Source of the DNA: Lasioglossum baleicum
Lineage: Eukaryota; Arthropoda; Insecta; Hymenoptera; Halictidae
Reading direction: 5' to 3'
Length of the DNA stretch: 64,000 nucleotides
NCBI RefSeq assembly: GCF_051020765.1
Contig: NC_134946.1
Span: 6,623,239-6,687,238, forward strand
Shown: piece after piece, positions 11,337 to 22,212 of the stretch
How the letters are laid out: every line of letters starts with the position of its first letter
Position numbering within the stretch: position 1 is the stretch's first letter
Translations under genes and position numbers: made by a program
The notes under the pieces: model-generated
The model's input: only the letters and a program-made list of their open reading frames with translations
Database searches by the model: none
What the model was told of the DNA's origin: nothing

Positions 11337-11944
11337 TAGGGATGTCGATTTTTAATCGATTATTTAAAAAATCGATTATTTTCATGAAATAAATCGATTT
11401 TTAGAATCGATTCTTCAATATCCGATTTTTACAAATAATCGATTCTAACATTGTAAAAATAATCGATTTTTATGGCAAATTGTATGACTGTACGTGGAGA
11501 CCGTGGAGTTGTTTACTGTGGAGACTGTATAAAGAGATCCAACTAGCGCATCAAAAGTAACTATATGTATAAATGTTCCTAGAACGCGACAATTCTACTG
11601 CGCATAATGATTCTAACGGAACTCGTTCATTGGCTAATTCCCTACTCGTACTCGGCCGATCACGCGACCATTGGCTGACGCGCAACGATATGCGCGGAAC
11701 AATTACCTCAATTTTGCTATAAATGCATAAAGATCCGCGGTCTAATAATTATTATTACTTTATTCCTTTAATAAAAAAGAGTCCAATCGTTCGTTTTTTT
11801 ATCATTTTTAGACATTCCTAAAAAAAATCGATTATTCAAAACATCGATTATTTTGGAAACGATTTTTTAGTGGATCGATTCTTGAAGCTTCGATTATAAT
11901 CAATTCCGAAAAATCGATCTTCTTGAAAATAATCGGCATCCCTA
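11337..11944. mobile_element. Non-autonomous hAT element with perfect 8-bp TSD
   Basis: The ends read TAGGGATGTCGATT (11337) and the complement of TAGGGATGCCGATT (ending at 11944). An exact 8-bp duplication, TCCCTAAG, flanks it at 11329-11336 and 11945-11952. This terminal sequence plus an 8-bp duplication supports the hAT superfamily. Both subterminal regions are packed with the word aatcgatt and its variants (atcgattattt, aaatcgatt), a probable transposase-binding array. No transposase is present. A GACTGCGGAT-type end lies inside at 11717-11744. Confidence 0.85.
11717..11744 (+). repeat. GACTGCGGAT-family end fragment
   Basis: The string ataaatgcataaagatccgc followed by ggtcta matches the right end of the abundant MITE family. 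No matching left end is obvious upstream, so this is a fragment inside the hAT element. Confidence 0.55.
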
Positions 11945-12065
11945 TCCCTAAGTTTACTCTGGTCGAAAACTTTTTACAAGTCTTGCTTGTCCTCTTGTTT
12001 CTTCTCAAATATTGTTACTTATTTTACATACAAAATAATTTCATCATGAATTTTAATATTCAGGG

Positions 12066-12190
12066 GGTTCACGACTTTATGCATTTATGATAAGAATATA
12101 TTCAGAAAGAAAATGAATTCTTATCTCACTCTCCAGCTTGTTACAATTCAGGTAGAAAAATTTTATTTTGCATAAAGATCCGTTGTTACT
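12066..12190 (-). repeat. Degenerate GACTGCGGAT-family MITE, reverse copy
   Basis: Contains gactttatgcatttatgataagaat at one side and caattcaggtag..ttttattttgcataaagatccg at the other. That order matches reverse-orientation copies. Both termini have lost the cgcagtcta consensus, and the middle is shortened. Confidence 0.55.
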
Positions 12191-13330
12191 CATAATTATC
12201 ATGATAGAAGCGTAGCGTTTCGGTACAGGACAAAGTGAAAAAATTCATATTTTAATAAATTGTCGTCGCAACACAGTCGAACAGGCAGGGTATTAAATTT
12301 ACTATTATGCAACTCGGTCAATTAATTAATATTAGTTGAACATTTATGCAAGATTATTTGTTATTCTATTTCAGTCAAGTATTTGAAAATAATTCATTTG
12401 AACTCGACGTAAATACCTTTTTCACGATATTTATTAAATAAAAATCAAATTAAAAATGATTTTGATTAAATACTTAATACTTTATTAAACTTCAATGCTT
12501 CATTGAAAGTATTTGAAATAATTCATTATTTCAAATGATCATTTGTTACCTTATCCTAAAGAAAATGCGACCAACCTCGGAATAAGCCTCGTTGAAAATT
12601 TCCGATGTTTAATGAAAGAATGCGTGAAACTGAATTCCTATCAGCAAACGAACGTGTGCAAATCCTATACGAAGAAATCTCAATGAAACGCAGCCTATCG
12701 ACCAAGGAAAAATTTATCACCCTCGAACGGTCTTTACTCGAGGGGCAGCATTAGAACGTGAATGCGTGATGAGCCATCGATCTGTTCGGACAAAGGTAAA
12801 TTACCGCCGAGACACTCTTGATTGTAATTCTTGAATTAGAGCTCGATGAATACTAACCTTTCATTAGTGCTCCCCTTATTGAGAACAATTCACCGATATG
12901 CTTCTATTTGACTTGAGAGATCGATATGCACGCGAATTATATTCTCGTTCTTCCAGACAGGATCCGAGTTGGAAAAGATTCTATCTATAAAAACCCTGGA
13001 TCTAAAAATTGCCGCCTATAGCCGAGTCGTAATTAATTGATCACGAAGGGACACTGAAGCATCCTCACCAATTATTAAACTGATATTCTTTGGAAAATTT
13101 TTTGTGTCCTCGAACTGGTTCAGAGACATTATTCAGCTGTCAGTTCCTGTCCGACAATAGAAAAATTAATTAAATTCCAATGAACACCGGAAGCGTGGGA
13201 CCCAGATAATAATATCATCTCTTGGAAAATGTTATCTTAGTCAACAATTTGAGGATATTTCCTAGTTACCAAACAGGAACAACATGTTCTTACAAATACC
13301 CTGAATTGCATTTGTGCGAGATTAATCACC
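12191..13330. other. No gene seen
   Basis: AT-rich unique DNA. Positions 12370-12545 carry repeated aataattcattt and tatttgaaa words, giving weak local self-complementarity. No coding or RNA signature was recognised. Confidence 0.3.
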
Positions 13331-13534
13331 AGACTGCGGATTTTATGCATTTATGACAAAAATGGGTAAGCACAATTTAAAGCAGTGGACATATTAAAAA
13401 GATTTAAAGACTTCAGCGTATTGGTTTCAGCTTAATCGGATAATTAAAAGAAGAAAGAAATTTTCGTTTCACGCCTGTGGCTTGCAATCAATGCAAACAT
13501 TTTTTATTTTGCATAAAGAGAGATCCGCAGTCTA
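13331..13534 (-). mobile_element. GACTGCGGAT-family MITE, reverse copy
   Basis: Begins agactgcggattttatgcat and contains atgacaaaaatgggtaag, agcagtggacatattaaaaa and ttgcaatcaatgcaaacatt. It ends ttttgcataaagagagatcc then gcagtcta. About 204 bp and nearly full-length, it helps to define the family consensus. Confidence 0.8.
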
Positions 13535-13544
13535 TTAATCACTA

Positions 13545-13770
13545 AACTTTGTTATGCTTTCATAAGACTCTATAAATCATTTGCAAAGCTTAACAGTTCT
13601 AGCGTATTCTTCGTCTAAGTAGTAGCAGACTAGAAGAACAAGTGTTTACAAATACTAATGTCATAAAGGTGTATTTGTAACAAATTATTAACTTTGTTAT
13701 ACTTCTATATGTCATTATAAATAAATTATTTGTAACTCTTAGCAGTTCCAGCGTACTCTTTGTCGAAGGA
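13545..13770. repeat. Partial tandem duplication
   Basis: A stretch beginning aactttgttatgcttt (13545) and ending gcgtattcttcgtc (about 13615) recurs at 13690-13768 as aactttgttatacttc to gcgtactctttgtc, offset by about 145 bp with roughly 20 percent divergence. Non-coding. Confidence 0.5.
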
Positions 13771-14049
13771 ATAAAACACAAATTTCGATACACGAGAATG
13801 AAAGGAACTCAGATAATTGTTCTAAATAGTAGACAATGCGAACAGTTTTTCATACGTTCCGTTGTTCCGCATCGAAAATATTTGTCGAGGCTGACTCTCA
13901 GCGAGAAACAATCACAACTTTCTATCAACCGCTCCGCGTTCCGCACTAACTCATCGAGAGCTGCGATAAACAGGGAAGCTCGCCAAACGACGAAGCATAA
14001 ATGGTAACGACGATACTCCCCGAACAATTACAATCTCTCTCCGTTTTCA

Positions 14050-14990
14050 AATCACCGTGCCGCAATACCGACGAAAAACAAGAGCGATTCAGTGAAACTC
14101 GTTGATTTACCCGAAACCCATATCCCCGGAAGATTTCCGCGATCTCTCAACGATCAGTTTCTTCGCAGCGTTTCCGCGAGCCCGGCGAAAGACGTCGCTG
14201 CGCCGCGCCGGCAATAAAAAGTTAGGTAAACAACAATGGTGGGCGCGAGAGCGACGGTGTGCGTCGGGTGTAGCGTGCCGGGCCGGCTGCGGGAGAGAGG
14301 AAAGTTGAAAAGTTTCGAGGCGTGTTAGCAATAACTGCGTTACGCGATCGGCTGGAAAAACACGCGGAAGTCTTGGGTGGAAAGCTGCCTCGTTGCGTGG
14401 TTACAAGCTTCTCGTCTTTTTCTTCTCCCTTCCACTCTTTTTTTCCTCCCCTCCATCCGCCTTCCTCTCTTTCATTCTCCGGTGGTTGGTTACGATTCCG
14501 CGGCGGGTCTACTTTACAGGGCAAATGTCAAATCGTTACTCGAAACTTTGCCACTGCAACAGGATTACCTTCAACCACCCCGTTTCCCCCATCCATCCCC
14601 CAACCTCGTATACCCCCCCCCCCACCCCCAGCGACCGGCCAAGTCGAAAGCTGTGCTAGACGAGCGGAATATAAATGAGCGAAACCCGAAGACGAACTGG
14701 ATCGATCGCGTGCACGTGATAAGGCGGGGCGAGGACGCAACGAGACAGCTTCCTTCGGGGGTTCCTCAAGCCCCAGAACACGTGCAGAACATTTCAAGCG
14801 GCGATTTTGATATCGGGGATCTTCCGCAAAATTCGATACGGGCTGGCGTGCCGCGCCCCTCTCCTTTCTACCTCGGTGAGAAATATGCGGCCCAGTTCCG
14901 ATCCTGACATTATCGCGGACATCGCGGAATTTTTCTTACGCGGTTGATCCTTCCCCCCTCTCTCTCTCTCTCTCTCTCTCCCTCTTTGGA
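14050..14990. other. CpG-rich block with homopolymer and (TC)n tracts
   Basis: GC-rich DNA with a C-run at 14616-14634 and a (TC)n microsatellite at 14957-14980. Overlapping ORFs on both strands (14377-14907 +, 14222-14524 - and others) are proline- or arginine-rich and track composition. It could be a promoter or 5' exon island. No domain or splice structure supports a gene. Confidence 0.3.
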
Positions 14991-15127
14991 CCATCAATTT
15001 TTAACGTCGTCGGCTATGTATAATGGCGGCCATTTACTTACGTGCGAAGCAGATTTTAACCCTTTGCACTCGGAGCTATTTTAACTCGAAAATTAAACAT
15101 TTCCTCCGATCTAGAATAATTCTAGTC

Positions 15128-16126
15128 TACAGTGAAGTCGTGATCTAGCTCCCTTAGGATCTCCCTTCAACTACCCCTACTACTGGAAGGCATCCCAGCG
15201 AGGGTCGCCGCGCGGTCCGTGTTTACATGCTGTCTTTTTCTACGTTCGGCGTCCTCTATACTCTCGGCGCGCTCGACGCAGTCGTCAAAAATACAGTGTT
15301 CCCGCGATTGATGTGACTTTCGGGTACGCGGATGACGTGACTTTTTATCCCCACTACTAGAGGGTTCCCCCTTAGGCGGTCGAACGCGCTACAAAGAAAT
15401 TAAGGTATTAGGGTGTTTAAATTGGGGTTTTATGATACTCCATGTATCACTCTCGGGTATGGAATAGCATTAGTACGATACAATTTCCCGCTTAGCCCCG
15501 TTGTTTACCCAGGATCGTCGTTTACACTTGGAAAAGTTATCCAAGAAATCTATGTTCCGCACACGCAAAAAAAAAACGTGGTAGGGTAACTGCACCAGTG
15601 AATAAACATTTAGGAAATTGTTCAGGAAGATATTTCATTTAAAAAAAAATATGTGAATTAAAGGAATCTCATATATGCCAAATGGCTCCCTATACTTCAT
15701 TTGTCAAAAATAATTGAACACAAATAAAATGAAATTATTATTTTTTTTCTTTATTAAACGTTAAATAAAAAATACAAAAAAATACCAGTCAATGAACACT
15801 ATATTCTAGTACCAATATATTCTTATTATATTCTTTCTATTGTACCAATAGGAATACAGCTACGAAAAAGAGTCATATATTCCATTGGCCCAAGAGTCAT
15901 TATCGCTAGTATGCCGTGCGGCTTAAAATTTGTTGAAATATACAAAAGCGTTCATTTACTGGTGCCCGTTTGCTCACTGGTGCAGTTACCCTACCATTTC
16001 GTTTCCTGAGACTCGATACCCCCGAGGTTCTCACAACAATCGCGGGAACACTGTACTTCCCTACACGATCTCTGTCCCTGCTCGAAACAGGCGATGGAAG
16101 CTAGATCGCGTCTTTACTTTACTGTA
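15128..16126. mobile_element. TA-flanked element with TACAGTGAAGTCG ends
   Basis: The left end tacagtgaagtcgtgatcta is matched, with a few changes, by tagatcgcgtctttacttta then ctgta at the right. The host MITE resumes exactly after CTGTA (catgattttttt). A second inverted pair inside, cagtgttcccgcgattg (15294) and caatcgcgggaacactg (about 16034), gives further fold-back structure. TA target use is consistent with the Tc1/mariner superfamily. No transposase is visible. Confidence 0.6.
15579..15994. mobile_element. MITE with TGGTAGGGTAACTGCACC ends
   Basis: The left terminus TGGTAGGGTAACTGCACCAG (15579) is repeated in perfect inverted form at 15973-15994 (tcactggtgcagttacccta then cca). The interior is AT-rich. 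It lies inside 15128-16126, which in turn lies inside 15056-16624, so it is the youngest of these three. The ends resemble the GGTGGAG-GGGTAAGTCCG family at 1632 and 49217 only loosely. Confidence 0.75.
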
Positions 16127-16346
16127 CATGATTTTTTTAATTTTATGGATATGGAATTGATGTAATACCTCATACAATATTTAAATGTTTCGTAATTGAT
16201 TAGATACCAACGTGCTTAATAATGAATATTATATTTGGAATAATGGTACAGCAATTTTTAAAGGTGACTCTGAGTTACCACTAAAAGTTGCTGTACCATT
16301 ATTCAAAATATTGATACATTGTTAAATATATTGGTATGCACATCAG

Positions 16347-16526
16347 TAGACTGCGGATCTTTATGCAAAACAAAAATTTCTTACCCAAATTGCAACAAAA
16401 TGTTTTCCCTATTATCTTTAGTAGGTTGGGAATGATATAATAATATGTTTAAATGTTTCTAATATTTTTGCTATTTTAAATTACACCTACTCATTTTTGT
16501 GATAAATGCATAAAATCCGCAGTCTA
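16347..16526 (+). mobile_element. GACTGCGGAT-family MITE, forward copy nested in TTAA-MITE
   Basis: Starts TAGACTGCGGATCTTTATGC and ends ataaatgcataaaatccgca then gtcta, with clean termini at both sides. It interrupts the right arm of the element 15056-16624, showing it was active after that family. Confidence 0.85.
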
Positions 16527-16626
16527 CTAATCAGTCACTTCACATTTAAATATTGTGTGAGGTATTATACTTTATATCCATAAAATGAAAAAAAATCACA
16601 ATAGCTCCGAGTGCAAAGGGCGAAGT

Positions 16627-18900
16627 TGTGAGTTTTGTCCGATTAATTAAGTATAATCGCGTTAAATGGCGAATGTTTTTCCGGTTATTGTGCCATTCTC
16701 AACGCGATTAATTAATCGTACAACAAGGTTAACAGACCGCGATCGCTAACGAGTAAGAAATAGGAGTGGCCGAGCTCGAGACCCAAGGAAAATAATGCAA
16801 TAAAGCGGAAGGAATACGGTGGACGAGCGATCGAACGGAGATTAATATCACGCATCGTTTATATCGTATTTTCCGAGAATAAGTGGAACATTCGACTCGT
16901 GTCCGTTTCGTTTGACCTGTCTCCCGCGGACGGTCGCTCCTCCATCTCTTCTATCTCTTCGCGACCGTGCGGTCCACCCTAAACCTGCGAACAAAGCAGC
17001 GCCGCAATATCGTACGTGATTTAAGAAAAGTTTTCTCCGAAATTGTTTGTGTTATAACCTTTTGGAGAGGTTCCAGAGTCGAGCGGTGCCTAAGATAAGA
17101 ATTTAGTTCGCGGATTCGCCGGACCGCTGCTGTCACGGACCAATATCTAGAACGAACAAGGACGGGGTGGAGATGAGAGGAAGACAAAGCGTAAAATGGA
17201 ACCGTCGATAATAAAGAAAGCAATAGATGCAATAGTTTCAGTCCGAGCTGCACGTAAACCATTCTATTTTTCCCTGGAGAACAATAAATGAATCGAGGAA
17301 CGCAATCGCTCGCGATATCCCGGGAACAAAGATTACCTTTGATCACTTTGATCTCAGTCGCGTTTCATGTTAACATTCGCCGCCGACCCACACTGTGACG
17401 AGCCATGGACAAAAGTCGACGAAGCCAATCAATAAAGAAACGTAGATTTTAATACTACTTACAATTTTTATTTTGTTTTCATTTATGTATTACTTATAAT
17501 TGTTATAATTTTAATTTATTTTATTTTAAATTTTCCAATTTGTCGTTGAACGTTGAAAGTTGTCGTTTTTGCTGTTGTTCAGTGCACTTTATTAGTCAAA
17601 AGTTTATTATCTGATTAATTTGATTTTTTTAATAATTGTTTTTGTAATATTAACATCCCATTTCTTTTAGGGCAAGTTTTTGTCAACTTTGATTTGAGTT
17701 TCGAAGAAAGTATGAAAAATCCATGAGTTGGTACGCATCAGCTGCTCAAGTGTGCTCAAAATGGAAAAAATAGTTGAAATTATTATTATTAAATATTACT
17801 GCGTAAATATTATATATGTATAATTGATTTAGAAAATATAATTCATTATTCATCTTTATTCAATAGTAAATTAAGATTACGTTAGTTTGTATTCCTTTTA
17901 GAACAGTATCGCGGATCTTTCGAAAATGGATTAGTTTAAAAGAATTTTGTCCGTAACACAAGACAAGAGAATTATTATTACGATAATGTATATTGCCTGG
18001 TTTCCGTGATGGATCTTTTCCCCGTAAGTGAGAACACGTTTCACGTACGTCCGATCATAATTTAAAGGGGAACCGTGTTCTTGTTTCGTCGATAACGAAC
18101 TCGGGTCACGTGCCCGGTTTTAATTTTTATAGCTGCGCCCGTCAACGTTGTTGAAAGTCACTCGGATGCAGCGTGAAAGGTCTGGACCTGTTAATTAATG
18201 ATTCGGATCTCATTTATCATTATAGTCGTAGAAAAGAGTAACTGCTCGCTCGCATTGTAGCTTTCTTGCAGCCATCCTTTCCCCCACAGACTATACTCCA
18301 ATACATAGACAGATTGCTGCAGCTCTTCCTCCGCGCCATCGTTCCACCCTCTCGTCCTTCTTTAATTAAATAACTTCAAGACACTATCCCGTTACTTCAT
18401 CTAGAGCCGACTGTTCTCGGCCGGCTGCAGTCTACTTTTCAGGTCTGAACACGGGATGCCCATTAAGGCGAATTCGCGAAATTCGATATTTCCGATATCC
18501 GATTGCTTATACCCCCTAAACCGCCGTTTCCTTCAGCTCTTCGAAATTTCGAGAGAAACACCATTCCCTCCGGTTACTCGAACGAAAAAGAACGATCGCG
18601 GGGACGAGCTATTAGAGCTCGAGACTGCTATTCGAACTCGATTAATCGGGTCCAGACAACATTCAGTACGAAAGTTTTAAGTGCCATAACAGCTTCGATT
18701 TTTTCCGGAATATTATGTATAACGCTATACGGTATGTATCAATTAGGCGCGAGCCCATTAGTTCCAAGACATTGAAAAGTAAAGAAAAGCTGTCGAATAG
18801 TATTCAGTAAGGGAAAAAGTGTCTTGTTAAGGACGACTTTTATGTAATTAATGAGAAATATTAAATTTCACTGTTTAAATAAAATTATACATATTTATTT
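16627..18900. other. No gene seen
   Basis: Mixed DNA, CpG-rich at 16740-17400 and 18240-18700 and AT-rich at 17430-17990. ORF 16951-17346 (-, 131 codons) is open, but it is basic, has no recognisable motif and is not supported. No RNA gene or repeat family was recognised. Confidence 0.3.
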
Positions 18901-18905
18901 ATGAC

Positions 18906-18931
18906 GAGACTGCGGATCTTTATGCAAAATG
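18906..18931 (+). repeat. GACTGCGGAT-family left-end fragment
   Basis: The string gagactgcggatctttatgc then aaaat matches the forward left end of the abundant MITE. The expected right end is missing within 300 bp, so it is truncated. Confidence 0.6.
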
Positions 18932-19199
18932 AAACTTGTCTGCTGTTCCGTCGCAACGAATCGTAGTCCTACACAAAGAAGCGTTTTTCCTCGGGAGAAA
19001 TTAGTAAACGGAAATTCTCCTTTCAACATAAAGAACCATAGCGTTTGCAATGAACCGTACGGCCGCGCGGAAATAAAGAATCGCAGGGTCGACTTTCGTA
19101 CCTTGTTTATGAGATAGCCGTTACCAAAGAACCGTTTTTACGATTAAATGATTATTTACATTACAGCTACCCAGGTATAGCCAAATGTTATTTTATATA

Positions 19200-19937
19200 T
19201 CTTGTAAATCTTTACTCCGATAACGGTACAAACTTCGTCGGCGCAAACAATGAGTTAACCGCACTTCAACAAACATTATCAAAGGACGAGACATTCAGTC
19301 ATTTTCTAACAGCCAAAGAGGTTTCATGGCATTTCATGCCCGTTTTGTCACCTGATTTCGGTGGGTTATGGGAGGCCGCCGTCAAATTCATCACATAAAA
19401 CGTGTCGTCGGTGAAGAACTGTTCACATACGAACAATTCACTATGTTCGTCATTGAGATCGAAGCCATCCTCAATTCGCGTCCTCTGACACCCCTCTCGT
19501 CAGATCCAAACGACATTTCCACTCTTACTCCAGGCCATTTCCTGATCGGTGGTTCTTTGACGTGCATTACCGAGACTGATTTCAGCCAAACACCATCAAA
19601 TCGCCTGTCCACATGGCAACATATCCAGAAAGTTAAACAAGATTTCTGGAAACGGTGGCACAAAGAATACATTCATCAGCTTAACGTTCGTCATAAATGG
19701 ACCAAGGGAGGTCACAATATCAACATCGGAACTGTTGTACTTCTGAAGGATGACTCTCTTCCGTCATTGTGTTGGATATCTAGGTCGAATACAACAGATT
19801 CATCCAGGAACAGACGGCATCATACGTGCAGTGACCGCTCGTACCATCAACGGCACATGCACGCGAAACGTCAAGAGGTTGGCACCTCTTCCCAACTCAG
19901 ACAGCGCACAATCATCCAGTGCCGCTGTAGCAACCTA
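19200..19937 (+). pseudogene. BEL/Pao retrotransposon: integrase C-terminal part
   Basis: The translation shows SDNGTNFVGANNEL, carrying an integrase catalytic aspartate. PDFGGLWEAAVK follows, carrying the glutamate region. After a frameshift near 19380 come VVGEELFTYEQF, EAILNSRPLTP and TPGHFLIGGSL, then the post-integrase domain typical of BEL/Pao elements (W-Q-K-KQDFWKRWHKEY, then RIQQIHPGTDGIIRAV in another frame after about 19760). At least two frameshifts and a stop make it a dead copy. Upstream gag, protease, reverse transcriptase and RNase H are absent. The ORF end is followed by a Penelope-like insertion. The identity of BEL/Pao is confident from motif order. No LTR was identified. 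Confidence 0.85.
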
Positions 19938-19952
19938 AACAAGTGAGTCAAC
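19938..19952. repeat. Target duplication, left copy
   Basis: The 15-bp sequence aacaagtgagtcaac recurs at 20567-20581 with one mismatch (aacaagcgagtcaac). Length above 10 bp points to target-primed retroelement insertion rather than a cut-and-paste transposon. Confidence 0.65.
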
Positions 19953-20566
19953 AGACAAGAATTATAATCTCGGCGCAACGGTTCGATCAATTCAACAAAG
20001 AGATCAAAGATAAGTAACCGAAAATTGTTTTTACTTAAATGTAGATCACATAATTTATTTCCGACTTCAATTAAAAATAAGGTTCTTAAGAAATTTAACA
20101 TATCCATTACTTCTACTATTATCTGTAACAAAATACATAACCTACAATATCGTTTCATGAAGAAGCTTCTAAATCTGTCTATCAAAGACACACATATCCA
20201 ACACAAATCACTACTACAAAAATTAGATGAGCTTAATGATGAGTTACGATTCTTATTACCTGCTCATTTACTTGAACGGTTTTATGTCTTTGAAAATAAA
20301 AGATTAAAAAATTGCTTTAAAAAACAAAAAAAGAAGGGTATAAAAAAATTCGAATGGTTACTTAACATCAATGATAACGTTGGTGAGGTTTCTTTTCATG
20401 ATGAAAACAATAATTTCTCTGATACTGATAACAACAACTGGCTTAAAAATTTAACCAATATCACCATTCCAAATAAAAAAAAAAAAAAGTTTAATTGATC
20501 GAACCGTTGCGCCGAGATTATAATTCTTGTCTGTTTTTAAACATCATTACGATCGATAACTTTAAT
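19953..20566 (+). mobile_element. Short Penelope-like element with inverted terminal repeats
   Basis: A perfect inverted repeat of 40-42 bp bounds the unit. The left copy starts agacaagaattataatctcg (19953) and the right copy ends at 20532-20534. It encloses one ORF (20025-20498). Beyond the right repeat is a one-sided 34-bp extension (20533-20566), then the right target duplication. Penelope-like elements are known for pseudo-LTRs that can be inverted, a short one-sided extension reported as 34 bp for Penelope itself, and variable target duplications, so the architecture fits well. It lacks the reverse transcriptase and GIY-YIG endonuclease domains, so it is a deleted derivative. It lies immediately downstream of the BEL/Pao ORF. 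A second unit with the same terminal core is at 39640-39858. Confidence 0.6.
20025..20498 (+). CDS. 157-codon ORF resembling a Penelope-like N-terminal region
   Basis: An uninterrupted ORF from ATG at 20025 to a stop at 20498, entirely inside the inverted repeats of the element 19953-20566. The product is strongly basic and helix-prone. It has an early C-x4-F-P block (KCRSHNLFPTSIKNKV), a leucine-rich middle (LQKLDELNDELRFLLP) and a following aromatic/basic segment ending in KKFEWLL. This pattern resembles the region upstream of the reverse transcriptase in Penelope-like elements. That is recognition by pattern and not proven. The acidic/asparagine-rich tail ends in a lysine run encoded by poly(A) at 20474-20488. 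The open frame despite no catalytic domain suggests a young copy. Function is unknown. Confidence 0.5.
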   Translation: MFLLKCRSHNLFPTSIKNKVLKKFNISITSTIICNKIHNLQYRFMKKLLNLSIKDTHIQHKSLLQKLDELNDELRFLLPAHLLERFYVFENKRLKNCFKKQKKKGIKKFEWLLNINDNVGEVSFHDENNNFSDTDNNNWLKNLTNITIPNKKKKKFN

Positions 20567-20581
20567 AACAAGCGAGTCAAC
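20567..20581. repeat. Target duplication, right copy
   Basis: Partner of 19938-19952, with 14 of 15 bases identical. It sits directly after the 34-bp extension of the Penelope-like element. Confidence 0.65.
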
Positions 20582-22190
20582 GTTTCATATTGTAATTGAT
20601 CGATCGAACCGACCAACGAGGGCCGACCATCTGCATTAAATCTTTTAAGTGCTTGTTGCCTCCAAATGTCTTAATCCGGCACTGTTAACAATGTATACTA
20701 ATAAATATGTTAATATTTGTCTTTCTAAAAATTACAATATACGAGGGATTTAGTGTACGCAGATAATTAAATTAAACAGCTTTAGTATTAATTAAACACT
20801 TGTGTATTAATTAATAGAAAAATCAAATATCAATCGTAGTGAAATTTAATTCGTCGAATTACCAGGGTAATATGTACAATTTATTTTCGATGATTATGAT
20901 AACTGAACTAATGTACCAGTAATGAAACAGGGTGTTTCGTTATTTATTCCAATTTAGATAATAATAACCTCGCGCATTAATAGCAATATTACGACATGAA
21001 CCGTTTAGCAGTTTCAATTCGTTTAATATAATAATTATATATTATCAATAATTATTAATATAATATAATCGATACAACCCGATTCATTAATAAAAAAAAA
21101 AAGTATTCAAAATAAATAGTTTCGGCAGTATGAACATTTTATGAATGTTACTGAATTACATCGGCAATTTTCTATTCTAATATCATTCGGAGAGCAAACC
21201 TGGTTCACGTTGGAAAAAAAAGATCTGTCAAATATCAATTTTGGTTGCGTACCAAAAATACTGAAATCAGATAAAAGCCTGCAAAAGTTAAGCTATGATT
21301 AAGAAATTAAGTATATCGAGATATTTTCTTCGTATCATCAAATTAAATGTTAATTATCTTTGTAAATAATGAGTATTGTCAAAAACACCCGAACATTGAC
21401 CTGCTTATTTTTGTTCTAGATTCACCAGAAAAAGTTTCATTAATATCGACGACCCCGCCACTGTGACTTCACGTTGTAAGCGATGTCGAGCTTCAAAAGG
21501 TGAAAAGGGGATAAAGATTTTCTTATTACGAAAAACACAATCGTCGTCGTAGTATATAGAAAGAAAACTTTACACCGGTTGACACCTGTAGCTCAGGTGC
21601 AAACGAAAAGAGTTCCTTCTCAAGAAAGGAGCTTATTGTTATAGGTTCCCAACAAATTAAATAACTCGCGTAAAGCGACAAGTGAAATACACGGAAGACG
21701 ATGCGGTTGCGAGAGTGTCCTTTATTTTCCGTAGTGATTTTTCTTCATCGACATCGAATTTCCAGTAACCATCAAGTTGATCGAGCACGATTTCATAGGC
21801 GTTTGAGCACGATCCACCTCCACACGTCTAATATTCCGCAATATTTTGATGTATTGCTCGACACGTGTCGTTACGATGTCGTGAACAAGACATCGCGAGT
21901 CTAGGATTCCGCAATTTTTCCTGATACGATTTTCGGTTTATCTTTAATTTGCTCTTTATTATAAAAATGTTACAACCAGTCGATTATGTGGTCATCATCG
22001 TTTTCAATGACTCGAAACTTGTTGAACATTATATGACGAAAATGCTGTTGATTTACACTCATGTTTAACAATTATTTTCATAATGAAAACGCTACGAAAA
22101 TAACCTAAACCTGCTGTCAAAAAACAACGAAAGGTGTACTCTTGCCAACGGTGTTATACGGTATTCCAAAAATGTTGTACTTCCTTGATG
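20582..22190. other. No gene seen; AT-rich
   Basis: The first 100 bp may continue the 3' region of the BEL/Pao element. The rest is AT-rich unique DNA, with a CpG-richer patch around 21470-21900. No RNA gene or repeat family was recognised. Confidence 0.3.
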
Positions 22191-22212
22191 GAGGTCATTC
22201 TTGAAATCAAAT

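Larger units (their letters stand above)
15056..16624. mobile_element. TTAA-targeting palindromic MITE hosting nested insertions
   Basis: The left end reads TTAACCCTTTGCACTCGGAG at 15056. The right end is the complement ctccgagtgcaaaggg at 16605-16620, followed by a decayed CGAA. The internal body (ataatacctcata..., ggtacagcaatttt, centre at 16275-16300) matches other copies at 26932, 38246 and 43449. The centre is a tight palindrome: ggtacagcaattttta has its complement at 16286-16303. The copy is split by an insertion at 15128-16126 and another at 16347-16526. The TTAA ends suggest piggyBac-type mobilisation. Confidence 0.75.

Noticed and set aside
14377..14907. 176-codon ORF on the plus strand
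   Set aside because: Runs through C-runs and pyrimidine tracts and competes with several other frames over the same bases; no domain seen.
16951..17346. 131-codon minus-strand ORF
   Set aside because: Highly basic, no motif, no conserved start context; likely chance.
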